A DNA stretch of 64,000 nt, from contig NZ_BPQJ01000002.1 of assembly GCF_022179185.1 (NCBI RefSeq), forward strand, positions 1 to 64,000. Direction: 5' to 3'. Of this stretch, positions 7,158 to 16,795 are shown piece after piece. Under the pieces are notes generated by a model that saw only the letters and a program-made list of their open reading frames with translations, ran no database searches and was not told where the DNA came from. Position numbers and translations under genes: made by a program. This DNA comes from Methylobacterium frigidaeris (lineage in GTDB: Bacteria; Pseudomonadota; Alphaproteobacteria; Rhizobiales; Beijerinckiaceae). Each line of letters starts with the position of its first letter. Position 1 is the stretch's first letter.

Positions 7158-8528
7158 CTAAGGGTTGCGCAGGACCGGAACGGTCTTCGGCGAGTTCAGG
7201 TCGTAGGTCTTGTTGCGCAGCGGATCGCGGGCAGTCCCCTCGGAGGCGTCGAAGGCGCGCGAGCGGGTGCCCGGATTCGCGTCGCCGCCGTCATAGGCGA
7301 GGGGCGCGCCGGGCAGGCTCGTGCGCGAGGGCAGAGCCGAAGGGTCGGTCTGGGGCGGCGGCTCGACCTTGTCGACGCCGACCGCCGAGCCCGGATCGGC
7401 GGCAGCCTTCGCCTTCTCGACCTGGCGCCAACGGGCGACGTTGCGGTTATGCGCCTCCAGCGTCTCTGCGAAAACGTGTCCGCCGGTGCCGTCGGCGACG
7501 AAGAACAGCTCCTTGGTGCGCGACGGGTTCGCCACCGCCTCCAGGGCGGCGCGTCCCGGATTGGCGATCGGGCCCGGCGGCAGGCCCTCGATCGCGTAGG
7601 TGTTGTAGGGCGTCACCCGGTCGATCTCGGAGCGCAGGATGCCGCGCCCGAGGGTGCCGCGCCCGCCGACCAGACCGTACACGATGGTCGGGTCGGACTG
7701 CAGCTTCATCCGCTTCTGCAGGCGATTGACGAACACGCCGGCGACCCGGGGCCGCTCGTCGGCCCGGCCGGTCTCCTTCTCGACGATGGAGGCCAGGGTG
7801 ACCATCTCCTGGGGCGTGCGCACCGGCACGTCGGGCGAGCGGCGGGCCCAGATCTGGTTCAGCACCTCGCGCTGCTTGGTGCGCATCAGGTTGAGGATCT
7901 TCTGGCGGGAATCGCCGCGCTCGAACTTGTAGGTGTCGGGGAGCAGCGAGCCTTCCGGGGGGGTCTCGTTGATGTCGCCGGTGAGGATGTCGTTGTCGTT
8001 GAGGCGGGCGACGATCTGCTCGCTCGTCAGGCCCTCCGGGAAGGTGATGGCGTGCTGCACCGGCCGGCCCTGGACCAGCACGTCGAGCACGTCGTCGATG
8101 CTGGCATGGGCCTTGAAGTTGTACTCGCCGGCCTTGAGCGCTGCTTTTCGGCCGAAGCGGGCGGTGAGCTCGAACAGCATCGGATGGGCGATCACGCCCT
8201 CGCGCTTGAGCAGGTCGGCCATCTCGCCGACGCTGGAGCGGGGCACCACCACGACCTTGTCGGCGGCAAGCGGCCCCGCCTCGTTGGTCTGGCGCTCGAG
8301 CACCACGAGGCCCAGGATGGCACCGAGGCCGAGAATGACGAACAGCGTCAGGAAGCCGCTCACTGCGGAGAGCAGGCCGCCGCGCTCGCGCACGGGCTTC
8401 TCGGGTGGCGGCGGGGGAGCGGTCGGCTTGATGGCCTCGCTCGGGCTGCGCGGGGCGAGCCGGCTCGGCGGGCTGACCGGCTCCGGCGCGCTCGGCGCCG
8501 GGTCCTGCGTCTTCGATCTGCGAAACAT
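7158..8528 (-). CDS. mltG: endolytic murein transglycosylase MltG
   Basis: 456 residues. A proline-rich cytoplasmic tail (1-50) precedes one membrane helix (about 51-77), then the LysM-like and catalytic YceG domain in the periplasm. The catalytic glutamate is in ASIVEKETG, and LQSDPTIVYGL and TPYNTYAIEGLPPGPI are family blocks. It cleaves nascent glycan strands and is thought to set chain ends near the membrane. A non-conserved C-terminal tail of about 90 residues is unusual against E. coli MltG (340 residues). It lies between fabF and yicC, and a terminator separates it from fabF. Confidence 0.95.
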   Translation of the reverse strand: MFRRSKTQDPAPSAPEPVSPPSRLAPRSPSEAIKPTAPPPPPEKPVRERGGLLSAVSGFLTLFVILGLGAILGLVVLERQTNEAGPLAADKVVVVPRSSVGEMADLLKREGVIAHPMLFELTARFGRKAALKAGEYNFKAHASIDDVLDVLVQGRPVQHAITFPEGLTSEQIVARLNDNDILTGDINETPPEGSLLPDTYKFERGDSRQKILNLMRTKQREVLNQIWARRSPDVPVRTPQEMVTLASIVEKETGRADERPRVAGVFVNRLQKRMKLQSDPTIVYGLVGGRGTLGRGILRSEIDRVTPYNTYAIEGLPPGPIANPGRAALEAVANPSRTKELFFVADGTGGHVFAETLEAHNRNVARWRQVEKAKAAADPGSAVGVDKVEPPPQTDPSALPSRTSLPGAPLAYDGGDANPGTRSRAFDASEGTARDPLRNKTYDLNSPKTVPVLRNP

Positions 8529-8663
8529 GGCGGTCCTGTCGTGGCGCGTCCGGGGAACCGGCCGGTGGACGCGCGTGCCGGCCCGATGGGGCGGAAAGCG
8601 ACCGAGACCCTAGCAAGTTTTATGGCGAAATGGAGCCGGCGCGCGCCGGAGGCCACATGCGAG

Positions 8664-8694
8664 AAAGCCCCTCCACGCGGGCGAGAGGGGCTTT
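8664..8694 (-). terminator. rho-independent terminator after fabF
   Basis: A 10-bp inverted repeat (AAAGCCCCTC / GAGGGGCTTT) with an 11-base loop lies about 30 bases beyond the fabF stop, read on the minus strand. The T-rich flank is short, so readthrough into mltG is possible. Confidence 0.7.
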
Positions 8695-8726
8695 TCGAGG
8701 CGGCCGGGGTCCGTCCGGCCGGGCGA

Positions 8727-9986
<1,260 letters not shown>

Positions 9987-10050
9987 CGCGTTATCCCGAC
10001 CCGATCCCATGACGGAAGCGTTCTACCTGACTAGCGGAAGAATGCGGCGA

Positions 10051-10287
10051 TCAGCCGGCGTTCTTCTCGAGGAACTTGATCGCGTCGCCGACCGTCTGGA
10101 TCGTCTCGGCGGCGTCGTCCGGGATCTCGACGTTGAACTCTTCCTCGAACGCCATCACCAGCTCGACGGTGTCGAGGCTGTCGGCGCCCAGATCGTCGAT
10201 GAAGTTCGCGTTCGGAGTCACCTTCTCGGGCTCGACGCCCAGGTGATCGACGACGATCTTCTTCACCCGGTCCGCGATATCGCTCAT
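10051..10287 (-). CDS. acpP: acyl carrier protein
   Basis: 78 residues, standard length. The DSL motif in [11 protein letters not shown] holds the serine that receives 4'-phosphopantetheine; the protein is strongly acidic with the four-helix ACP pattern. The start is ATG 10287 ([10 protein letters not shown]), and upstream codons in frame are not ACP-like. A 263-base gap separates it from fabG, enough for its own promoter, consistent with the high ACP demand. Confidence 0.98.
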   Translation of the reverse strand: MSDIADRVKKIVVDHLGVEPEKVTPNANFIDDLGADSLDTVELVMAFEEEFNVEIPDDAAETIQTVGDAIKFLEKNAG

Positions 10288-10550
10288 CGTGTAGGTCCTT
10301 AAGTTACTGCTCGTGGAACTGTTCGGAGCCGCCGCGTGCGGGCGGAGCCCCGGGGGAAGTTCGTGATGCGGCCGGGCGTGCCGGTCGCGCATGTCGTGGA
10401 AAAGCCGCGGACGGCCGGTCCGTCAATCCCCTTGCACGGCCGGCGGGTGCTTAACACAGGGATTCCGCCCTGGCGAGGCCCGCTTCAGCTCCGGTTAAGA
10501 AACCGTGCTCCTCGCCTGGGGAATGTGTCCGGCCATCCCCGTGATGCCGC

Positions 10551-11288
10551 CTAGAACATCGCCATGCCGCCGTTGACGTGCAAGGTATGCCCGGTGACGT
10601 AGGCCGCCTCGTCGGAGGCGAGATACACCGCCGCCGCGGCGATCTCGGCGCCCTCGCCGAGGCGCCCCATCGGCACCGTGGCGAGGATGCCCTCGCGCTG
10701 CTTGTCGTTCAGCACGTCGGTCATCGGCGAAGTGATGAAGCCCGGCGCGATGCAGTTCACGGTGATCTTGCGGCTCGCCACCTCGGCGGCAAGCGCCTTG
10801 GTGAGGCCGACGAGGCCGGCCTTGGCGGCGGCGTAGTTGCCTTGGCCGGCATTGCCGGTGGCGCCCACCACCGAGCCGACATTGATGATGCGGCCGTAGC
10901 GGCGCTTCATCATGCCCTTCACCGCCGCCCGCGACAGCCGGAAGGCCGCCGTCAGGTTCACGGCGATCACGCTGTCCCACTCCTCGTCCTTCATGCGCAG
11001 GAAGAGGTTGTCGCGGGTGATGCCGGCATTGTTGACCAGCACGTCGAGCCCGCCGAGCGCGGCTTCCGCCGCCGGCACCAGGGCCTCGACCGCAACGGGG
11101 TCGGACAGGTTGGCCTCAAGGATGTGGACGCGCTCGCCGAGCTCGCCCGCGAGCGCCTCCAGGGCCTCGCGCCGGGTGCCGGAAACCGCCACATGGGCGC
11201 CCTGCCGGTGCAGGGCTCGGGCGATGGCGCCGCCGAGGCCGCCGGTGGCGCCGGTGACGAGGGCCTTGCGGCCGCTGAGGTCGAACAT
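10551..11288 (-). CDS. fabG: 3-oxoacyl-ACP reductase
   Basis: 245 residues from the ATG at 11288. The NADP-binding motif TGATGGLGGAIA is at the N terminus, NNAGITRDN mid-protein, and the catalytic Tyr-x3-Lys is in NYAAAKAG. The C terminus VNGGMAMF is typical of FabG. It reduces 3-oxoacyl-ACP in fatty-acid elongation. It begins 11 bases beyond the fabD stop and is part of the fabD-fabG-acpP-fabF block, which separates it from generic SDR enzymes such as the one at 47711-48466. Confidence 0.97.
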   Translation of the reverse strand: MFDLSGRKALVTGATGGLGGAIARALHRQGAHVAVSGTRREALEALAGELGERVHILEANLSDPVAVEALVPAAEAALGGLDVLVNNAGITRDNLFLRMKDEEWDSVIAVNLTAAFRLSRAAVKGMMKRRYGRIINVGSVVGATGNAGQGNYAAAKAGLVGLTKALAAEVASRKITVNCIAPGFITSPMTDVLNDKQREGILATVPMGRLGEGAEIAAAAVYLASDEAAYVTGHTLHVNGGMAMF

Positions 11289-11299
11289 GCTTGATTCTC

Positions 11300-12235
11300 T
11301 CAGATGGTGAAGGCCGCGACCTCGGCCGAGGTGCCGACCGGCGTGGCGCTCGTCCCCGCCGCGATGCGCTTGACGAGGCCGGACAGCACCTTGCCGGTGC
11401 CGATCTCGTAGAAGGCGTCGACGCCGGACGCCGCCATCGCCGCCACGCATTCGCGCCAGCGCACGGTGCCGGTGACCTGCTCAACCAGCGCGTCGCGGAT
11501 CGCCGCCGGCTCGCTCACCGGAGCGGCGAGCACGTTCGCCATCACCGGGACCGTGGCGGGGCGCAGATCCACCGCGTCCAGCGCCGCGCGCATCGCCTCG
11601 GCGGCGGGCGCCATCAGGCTGCAATGGAAGGGCGCGGAAACGTTCAGCATCACCGCGCGCTTGGCGCCGCGGCCTTGCGCCAGGGCGACCGCCCGCTCGA
11701 CCGCCGCGCGGTGGCCCGACACCACCACCTGGCCGGCGCCGTTGTCGTTGGCGACGTCGCAGACGTCCCCCTGGCGGGCCTCCGCCGCGACCTCGGCCGC
11801 CGCCCCGACGTCGAGGCCGAGGAGGGCCGCCATGGCGCCGGAGCCCAGAGGCACCGCCTTCTGCATCGCCTCGCCGCGCAGGCGCAGGAGGCGCGCCGCG
11901 TCCGCCAGCGACAGGCTGCCGGCGGCGGCGAGCGCGCTGTACTCGCCGAGCGAGTGGCCGGCGACGAAGGCGGCATCGCGGGACAGGTCCAGGCCGCGCT
12001 CGGCCTCGAGCACCCGCAGCACCGCGATGCTCGACGCCATCAGGGCCGGCTGAGCGTTGGCGGTGAGCGTCAGCTCCTCGGCCGGGCCCTCGAACATCAG
12101 GCGGGAGAGGTTCTGCCCCAAGGCCTCGTCGACCTCGGCGAAGACCGCCCGGGCCGCGGCGTGGTCCTGGGCCAGGCCGGAGCCCATGCCGACGGCCTGG
12201 CTGCCCTGGCCCGGAAAGATGAAGGCGCGCGACAC
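11300..12235 (-). CDS. fabD: malonyl-CoA:ACP transacylase
   Basis: 311 residues. The start is GTG at 12235, preceded by AGGAAG at suitable spacing. FPGQGSQ opens the protein, the catalytic serine is in GHSLGEYSALAAAG, and the partner histidine is in SAPFHCSLM. It loads malonyl groups onto ACP. It is the first gene of the fab cluster, and its leader carries an array of short tandem hairpins (12257-12360). Confidence 0.96.
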   Translation of the reverse strand: MSRAFIFPGQGSQAVGMGSGLAQDHAAARAVFAEVDEALGQNLSRLMFEGPAEELTLTANAQPALMASSIAVLRVLEAERGLDLSRDAAFVAGHSLGEYSALAAAGSLSLADAARLLRLRGEAMQKAVPLGSGAMAALLGLDVGAAAEVAAEARQGDVCDVANDNGAGQVVVSGHRAAVERAVALAQGRGAKRAVMLNVSAPFHCSLMAPAAEAMRAALDAVDLRPATVPVMANVLAAPVSEPAAIRDALVEQVTGTVRWRECVAAMAASGVDAFYEIGTGKVLSGLVKRIAAGTSATPVGTSAEVAAFTI

Positions 12236-12256
12236 GTCGAATGCTTCCTGCCCTTG

Positions 12257-12360
12257 AGGCTGCCATAGGCAGCGTTAGGCTGCCGGACGCAGCAATGGGC
12301 CGCGACACGCAGCGATGCGGCTGCGAGACGCAGCGATTGGGCGGCGCCAGTCGCAGAGCG
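12257..12360 (-). repeat. tandem ~21-bp hairpin repeats in the fabD leader
   Basis: Four consecutive units (12257-12276, 12277-12297, 12298-12318, 12319-12339) and a degenerate fifth (12340-12360) share a GGCTGC-n5-GCAGCGAT pattern. Each unit is a small inverted repeat, for example GCTGCC-ATA-GGCAGC and GCTGC-GAGAC-GCAGC. They lie immediately upstream of the GTG start of fabD, so on the minus strand they would be in its 5' untranslated leader or promoter. Confidence 0.65.
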
Positions 12361-12397
12361 GCCGGCCGTAGTCAAGCGTGGCCGGAGCGCAAAATCA

Positions 12398-12420
12398 GGC
12401 GCCCCCATCTCGGGGGCGCC
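12398..12420 (-). terminator. rho-independent terminator after the carbonic anhydrase gene
   Basis: A perfect 9-bp stem (GGCGCCCCC / GGGGGCGCC) with a 5-base loop lies 6 bases past the carbonic anhydrase stop codon. On the minus strand it is followed by TGATTTTG, giving a short T tract. Confidence 0.75.
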
Positions 12421-12426
12421 CCGGAA

Positions 12427-13152
12427 TCAGGCCTCGTTGAAGAAATCGACCTCGCCGGTATCGAGGCTGTAGGCGGCGCCGACGATCCTGAGCTTCTTGT
12501 CGGCGAGCGGCGTGAGCAGCTCGGGCTCCGAGGCGGTGCGCAGGCGCTGCACCACCCGGCTCACATTGGCCCGCACGGCGTTCTCGACGAGGTCGCCCCC
12601 CTTGTCGCGCACGCCGAGCACCGCCGGGACGATCGGCTCGATCATCTGCCCGATGGCGCCGGGATACAGGGTGTTGTTCCTGACGACGTCGACCGCCGCC
12701 TCGACGGCGCCGCACCGGCTGTGCCCCATCACCAGGATCAGCGGCACGCCGAGCTTGGCCACGGCGTACTCGATCGAGCCGAGCGCCACCGTGTCGACGG
12801 TGTTGCCGGCATTGCGCACGATGAACAGCTCGCCCAGGCCACGGCCGAACAGGATCTCCGGCGAGACGCGGGAATCCGAGCAGCTCACCAGTACGCAGAA
12901 CGGCGTCTGGCCCAGGGCGATCTCGATCCGCCGCTCGCGCCCCTGGACCGAGCGCACCGGGCTGTCGGTCTTGAACTGCCGGTTGCCCTTCTTAAGAGCC
13001 TCGAGCGCCTGGTCAGGCGTCATCGTGGTGCGGTTCGTCGACGGGGCGGCCGCGAGGGCGAGGCCGGGCGGTGCCAAGGCCGTCGCGGCGATGGCCGCCC
13101 CGAGGGAGCAGCCGCAGCCGAGGAGATGGCGTCGGCTCAGTCGGTTCATCAT
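12427..13152 (-). CDS. beta-carbonic anhydrase with Tat-type signal
   Basis: 241 residues from the tandem ATG at 13152, preceded by GGAGGAG. The first 35 residues look like a twin-arginine signal (LSRRHLLG, then a hydrophobic Ala/Leu stretch ending LALAA), so the enzyme is predicted to be exported folded. The mature part has the beta-class zinc ligands: Cys and Asp/Arg in SCSDSRVSPE, His and Cys in HSRCGAVE. It interconverts CO2 and bicarbonate, probably in the periplasm. It is divergent from rpoZ and monocistronic, with its own terminator. Confidence 0.93.
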   Translation of the reverse strand: MMNRLSRRHLLGCGCSLGAAIAATALAPPGLALAAAPSTNRTTMTPDQALEALKKGNRQFKTDSPVRSVQGRERRIEIALGQTPFCVLVSCSDSRVSPEILFGRGLGELFIVRNAGNTVDTVALGSIEYAVAKLGVPLILVMGHSRCGAVEAAVDVVRNNTLYPGAIGQMIEPIVPAVLGVRDKGGDLVENAVRANVSRVVQRLRTASEPELLTPLADKKLRIVGAAYSLDTGEVDFFNEA

Positions 13153-13386
13153 CGGGTCGTCTCCTCCAGCCTCCGCGCTTTGCACGCGGCCGGCCCGGGG
13201 ATGCCGGGCCGCACGGCAGGATTGTGGGGCGGAGCGCCGGCGGCGCAATCGTCCAGAAACATTAGGCCCGGCGGCGGTGCAGCCCGCCAGGTCCCCGATG
13301 CGGCGGCGATGCTTGTTGCAAAACGGCATCTCGTGTAGGGAGGCGGAATCCCGAGATGTTTCGTTTGACCAAGGAAGGGGTCGCGC

Positions 13387-13797
13387 ATGGCTCGCGTCAC
13401 CGTTGAGGACTGCATCGACAAGGTCGAGAACCGCTTCGAGCTGGTGCTGCTGGCCGGCCACCGCGCCCGCCTGCTCTCCTCCGGCGCCCCGCTCACCATC
13501 GACCGCGACCGCGACAAGAACCCGGTCGTGGCCCTGCGCGAGATCGCCGACGAGACCATCACGCCGGACGACCTCAAGGAGCAGCTGATCCACTCGCTGC
13601 AGAAATACGTCGAGGTCGACGAGCCGGAGGCCGAGACCGTGCCGCTCCTGTCGAGCTCGCCCGCCGCGGCGGCGGTGGCGCCCCAGTCGTCCAGCGACGA
13701 TGGCGACATCCAGTTCGACCGGATGAGCGAGGAGGACCTGCTGCGCGGCCTCGAGAACCTCGCGCCTCCGACCGAGACGGAGGAGGAGGGCGACTGA
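13387..13797 (+). CDS. rpoZ: RNA polymerase omega subunit
   Basis: 136 residues. [28 protein letters not shown] is the conserved omega core, and [10 protein letters not shown] follows. The C-terminal 60 residues are an acidic, Ser/Ala-rich extension typical of alphaproteobacterial omegas. It helps assemble and stabilise RNA polymerase and forms part of a ppGpp-binding site in proteobacteria, which fits its position just upstream of the ppGpp synthetase gene. GGAAGGGG stands upstream of the ATG. Confidence 0.96.
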   Translation: MARVTVEDCIDKVENRFELVLLAGHRARLLSSGAPLTIDRDRDKNPVVALREIADETITPDDLKEQLIHSLQKYVEVDEPEAETVPLLSSSPAAAAVAPQSSSDDGDIQFDRMSEEDLLRGLENLAPPTETEEEGD

Positions 13798-13877
13798 GTC
13801 CTCCCGGGACGGCGACCGGGCCTCTGGCCTCCGGGCCTCGGCCCGACGCGCCCCGAACCCGGCCGGGAGGCCGGCAG

Positions 13878-13903
13878 AACCCGGCCGGGAGGCCGGGTTT
13901 TTT
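13878..13903 (+). terminator. rho-independent terminator after rpoZ
   Basis: Stem AACCCGGCC / GGCCGGGTT with a GGGA loop, followed by a T run, 80 bases after the rpoZ stop. The left arm and loop are duplicated just upstream (about 13855-13873), giving two tandem copies of the AACCCGGCCGGGAGGCCGG unit. Confidence 0.85.
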
Positions 13904-14098
13904 CGTGACACGGCGCGGAAGCGGGGCTGCCGCGGCGTTTAGGGGCTGGCGCGACCGCCCGTTCGGCTCGATATTGGCCCTCGGACCTCCACAAGCGTCG
14001 TCGGCGTTCAGCGCACCCGGTTCGTCCCGGCACGCCGCGACGCCTCCGCGTCGGCCCCGTGCCGGCGCCCCGTCGCGCGCCAAGGAGACCAACGGCGG

Positions 14099-16345
14099 AT
14101 GATGCGCCAGTACGAGCTCGTCGAGCGGGTCAAGGCCTACAATCCTGGCGCCGACGAGGCGCTGCTGAACCGGGCCTACGTCTACGCGATGCGGGCGCAC
14201 GGCACGCAGAAGCGCGCCTCGGGGGATCCCTTCTTCGCCCATCCGCTCGAAGTGGCGGCCATCCTCACCGACCTGCGGCTCGACGACGCCACCATCGTGG
14301 CGGCGGTGCTGCACGATACCGTCGAGGACACGGCCGCCACCCTCGACGAGATCAACAGGGTCTTCACGCCCGAGATCGGCAAGCTCGTCGACGGGCTCAC
14401 CAAGATCAAGCGCCTCGACCTGGTCTCGAAGCGCGCCGCGCAGGGCGAGAACTTCCGCAAGCTGCTGCTGGCGATCGCCGCCGACGTGCGGGTGCTGCTC
14501 GTCAAGCTCGCCGACCGGCTGCACAACATGCGCACGCTGCAGCACATGCCGGCGGAAAAGCGCGCCCGCATCGCCCAGGAGACCCTCGACATCTACGCGC
14601 CGCTCGCGAGCCGCATGGGCATGCAGGAGCTGCGCGAGGAGCTGGAGGACCTCTCCTTCGTCAACCTGAAGCCCGACGTCTACGCCACGATCGCCAAGCG
14701 GCTCGCCGACCTCTCGGCCAAGTCCGAGCGGCTGGTCGAGAGCATCGAGCGCGACCTGATGGCGAAGCTGGCGAATGCCGGCATCACCGCCACCGTCAAG
14801 GGACGGCAGAAGCGCCCCTACTCGATCTGGAGCAAGATGGAGCGCAAGTCGGTCGCGTTCGAGCAGCTCTCCGACATCTTCGGCTTCCGGGTCATCGTCG
14901 ACAAGGTCGATACCTGCTACCGGGCGCTCGGCGTCGTCCACACCACCTGGCCGATGGTGCCGGGGCGCTACAAGGACTACATCTCGACCCCGAAGCAGAA
15001 CGACTACCGCTCGATCCACACCACGGTGATCGGGCCGAAGAGCCAGCGCGTCGAGCTGCAGATCCGCACCACCGAGATGGACGAGATCGGCGAGTACGGC
15101 ATCGCCGCGCACGCGCTCTACAAGGACGGCGCGCCGCACCTCGCTACCGAGAGCGGTGCCTATCAGTGGCTGCGCCGCACCATCGAGCTTCTGGCCGAGG
15201 GCGACAGCCCGGAGGAGTTCCTGGAGCACACCAAGCTCGAGCTGTTCCAGGACCAGGTCTTCTGCTTCACCCCGAAGGGCCGGCTGATCGCCCTGCCGCG
15301 GGGCGCGACGCCGATCGATTTCGCCTACGCGGTCCATACCGACGTCGGCAACACCGCGGTCGGCGCCAAGATCAACGGCCGCATCGCGCCGCTCCTCACC
15401 GAGTTGCAGAACGGCGACGAGGTCGAGATCGCCCGGGCCGACGGTCAGATCCCGCCGGCGGCCTGGGAATCCCTCGTCGTCACCGGCAAGGCCCGCGCCG
15501 CGATCCGGCGGGCCACCCGCTCGGCGGTGCGCCGGCAATATGCGGGCCTCGGGCGCCAGATCCTCGACCGCGCCTTCGAGCGGGCTGGCAAGAATTTTTC
15601 CGACGAGAAGCTGCGCGGCGCCCTGCCCCGGCTCGCCCGCCAATCGACCGAGGACGTCTTCGCGGCGGTCGGCCGGGGCGAGATGTTCTCCGGCGACGTC
15701 GTGAAAGCGGTCTATCCCGATTACAAGGACGAGCGCCGCGGCGCCGCCGCGAGCCAGGCCGGCCCGGGCCAGCCCCGCCCGCACGTCAACGGCGCCGGAC
15801 GCCTGTCCCTCGACAAGGACCAGACGGTGCGCCTAACCTGGCCGGGCAAAGGTCCCGGCAAGGACGGCGCCGCCAAGGGCGGGCCGGAAGAGGGTGCGAT
15901 CCCGATCCGCGGCCTCGACCGCGACCTGCTGGTGCGCTTCGCCCCCGATGGCGGCGCGGTGCCGGGCGACCGGATCGTCGGCATCCTCACCCCCGGCGAG
16001 GGCGTGACGATCTACCCGATCCAGTCGCCGGCGCTCGCCGCCTTCGACAACGAGCCCGACCGCTGGCTCGACGTGCGCTGGGACGTGGACGGCGCCTCGA
16101 ACCAGCGCTTCCCCGCCCGCCTCGCCCTGCAATCGATCAACGAGCCCGGCAGCTTCGCCCAGATCGCCCAGGTGATCGCCGACCACGACGGCAACATCGA
16201 CAACATCTCGATGAAGCGCCGGACTCAGGACTTCACCGACGTCACCATCGACCTCGCGGTCTGGGACCTGAAGCACCTCAACGCCATCGTGTCGGAGCTG
16301 CGGGCGAAGCGCGTGGTGAGCCGGGTGGACCGGGTGAACGGCTAG
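14099..16345 (+). CDS. rsh: bifunctional (p)ppGpp synthetase/hydrolase (RelA/SpoT family)
   Basis: 748 residues, the full long-RSH layout. The hydrolase HD domain has AVLHDTVEDT and KLADRLHNMRTL. The synthetase domain has GRQKRPYSIWSKM, DIFGFRVIV and NDYRSIHTTV. Next come a TGS domain (CFTPKGRLIALPRGATPIDFAYAVH) and a C-terminal ACT domain. The intact HD motif means it can degrade as well as make (p)ppGpp, as expected for the single Rsh of Rhizobiales. ATG 14099 or 14102 may be used; GGAG stands upstream. The stop codon overlaps the edge of a dispersed hairpin repeat. Confidence 0.97.
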   Translation: MMRQYELVERVKAYNPGADEALLNRAYVYAMRAHGTQKRASGDPFFAHPLEVAAILTDLRLDDATIVAAVLHDTVEDTAATLDEINRVFTPEIGKLVDGLTKIKRLDLVSKRAAQGENFRKLLLAIAADVRVLLVKLADRLHNMRTLQHMPAEKRARIAQETLDIYAPLASRMGMQELREELEDLSFVNLKPDVYATIAKRLADLSAKSERLVESIERDLMAKLANAGITATVKGRQKRPYSIWSKMERKSVAFEQLSDIFGFRVIVDKVDTCYRALGVVHTTWPMVPGRYKDYISTPKQNDYRSIHTTVIGPKSQRVELQIRTTEMDEIGEYGIAAHALYKDGAPHLATESGAYQWLRRTIELLAEGDSPEEFLEHTKLELFQDQVFCFTPKGRLIALPRGATPIDFAYAVHTDVGNTAVGAKINGRIAPLLTELQNGDEVEIARADGQIPPAAWESLVVTGKARAAIRRATRSAVRRQYAGLGRQILDRAFERAGKNFSDEKLRGALPRLARQSTEDVFAAVGRGEMFSGDVVKAVYPDYKDERRGAAASQAGPGQPRPHVNGAGRLSLDKDQTVRLTWPGKGPGKDGAAKGGPEEGAIPIRGLDRDLLVRFAPDGGAVPGDRIVGILTPGEGVTIYPIQSPALAAFDNEPDRWLDVRWDVDGASNQRFPARLALQSINEPGSFAQIAQVIADHDGNIDNISMKRRTQDFTDVTIDLAVWDLKHLNAIVSELRAKRVVSRVDRVNG

Positions 16346-16447
16346 AGCACTTGACGATCGCGTTGCAATCGCGAAGCTCTCTAGGTCTTTGCTTTTGCCC
16401 CATTTTCTACGACGAACCGGTATCCGCTTCGTCGGAAAATGCTCTAG
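16342..16447. repeat. dispersed intergenic hairpin repeat, copy A
   Basis: About 105 bases bounded by CTAGAGCA and TGCTCTAG. It contains two hairpin modules: an imperfect one around CGATCGCGTTGCAATCG, and one with CATTTTC..CGACGAA pairing with TTCGTCG-GAAAATG. The same organisation and much of the sequence recur at 36430-36536. It lies directly behind the rsh stop codon. There is no open reading frame inside, so it resembles a REP/BIME-type or miniature element. Confidence 0.75.
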
Positions 16448-16795
16448 CGCTCGGCGCTCCGGCCCTCCGCACGCAGCAGGGCCGGAGTCCCGCTTCGGGA
16501 ACCACGCCACGGCTTCGCGGGGTCGCGATCGTCGCTTGACGCCACCCTCCCGTATCCCAGTGATCCAACATCACGTAAGTCCGCCCTCGATATCTTCGGC
16601 TCCGCAAATTCGGCTTGACGGGTTGTACCGTCGAGCGCATCTTTTCTACAGAAACAAATCGTCCGATTGTGCGATGGGACGTCCAGGCGAAGATATAGAC
16701 TGATATATTATATTATTTTAGCAAGTAGAAACAATGAATGTGAGCGCGGTCCAGGCGTCTATCGCGCACGGAAATCACGCCATGGGAGGTAGGAT
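16448..16795. other. gene-free stretch with an AT-rich island before the DUF3616 gene
   Basis: No coding region is recognisable. The segment 16690-16738 is almost purely A/T (runs such as TATATTATATTATTTTA) in a genome otherwise near 70% GC. A possible promoter is TTGACG (16615-16620) with CATCTT (16638-16643) at 17-base spacing. A strong ribosome site, GGGAGGTAGGAT, precedes the ATG at 16796. Confidence 0.5.

Noticed and set aside
14059..16539. Second plus-strand frame of 826 codons overlapping rsh
   Set aside because: Frame-shifted shadow of rsh with Arg/Pro/Gly bias.
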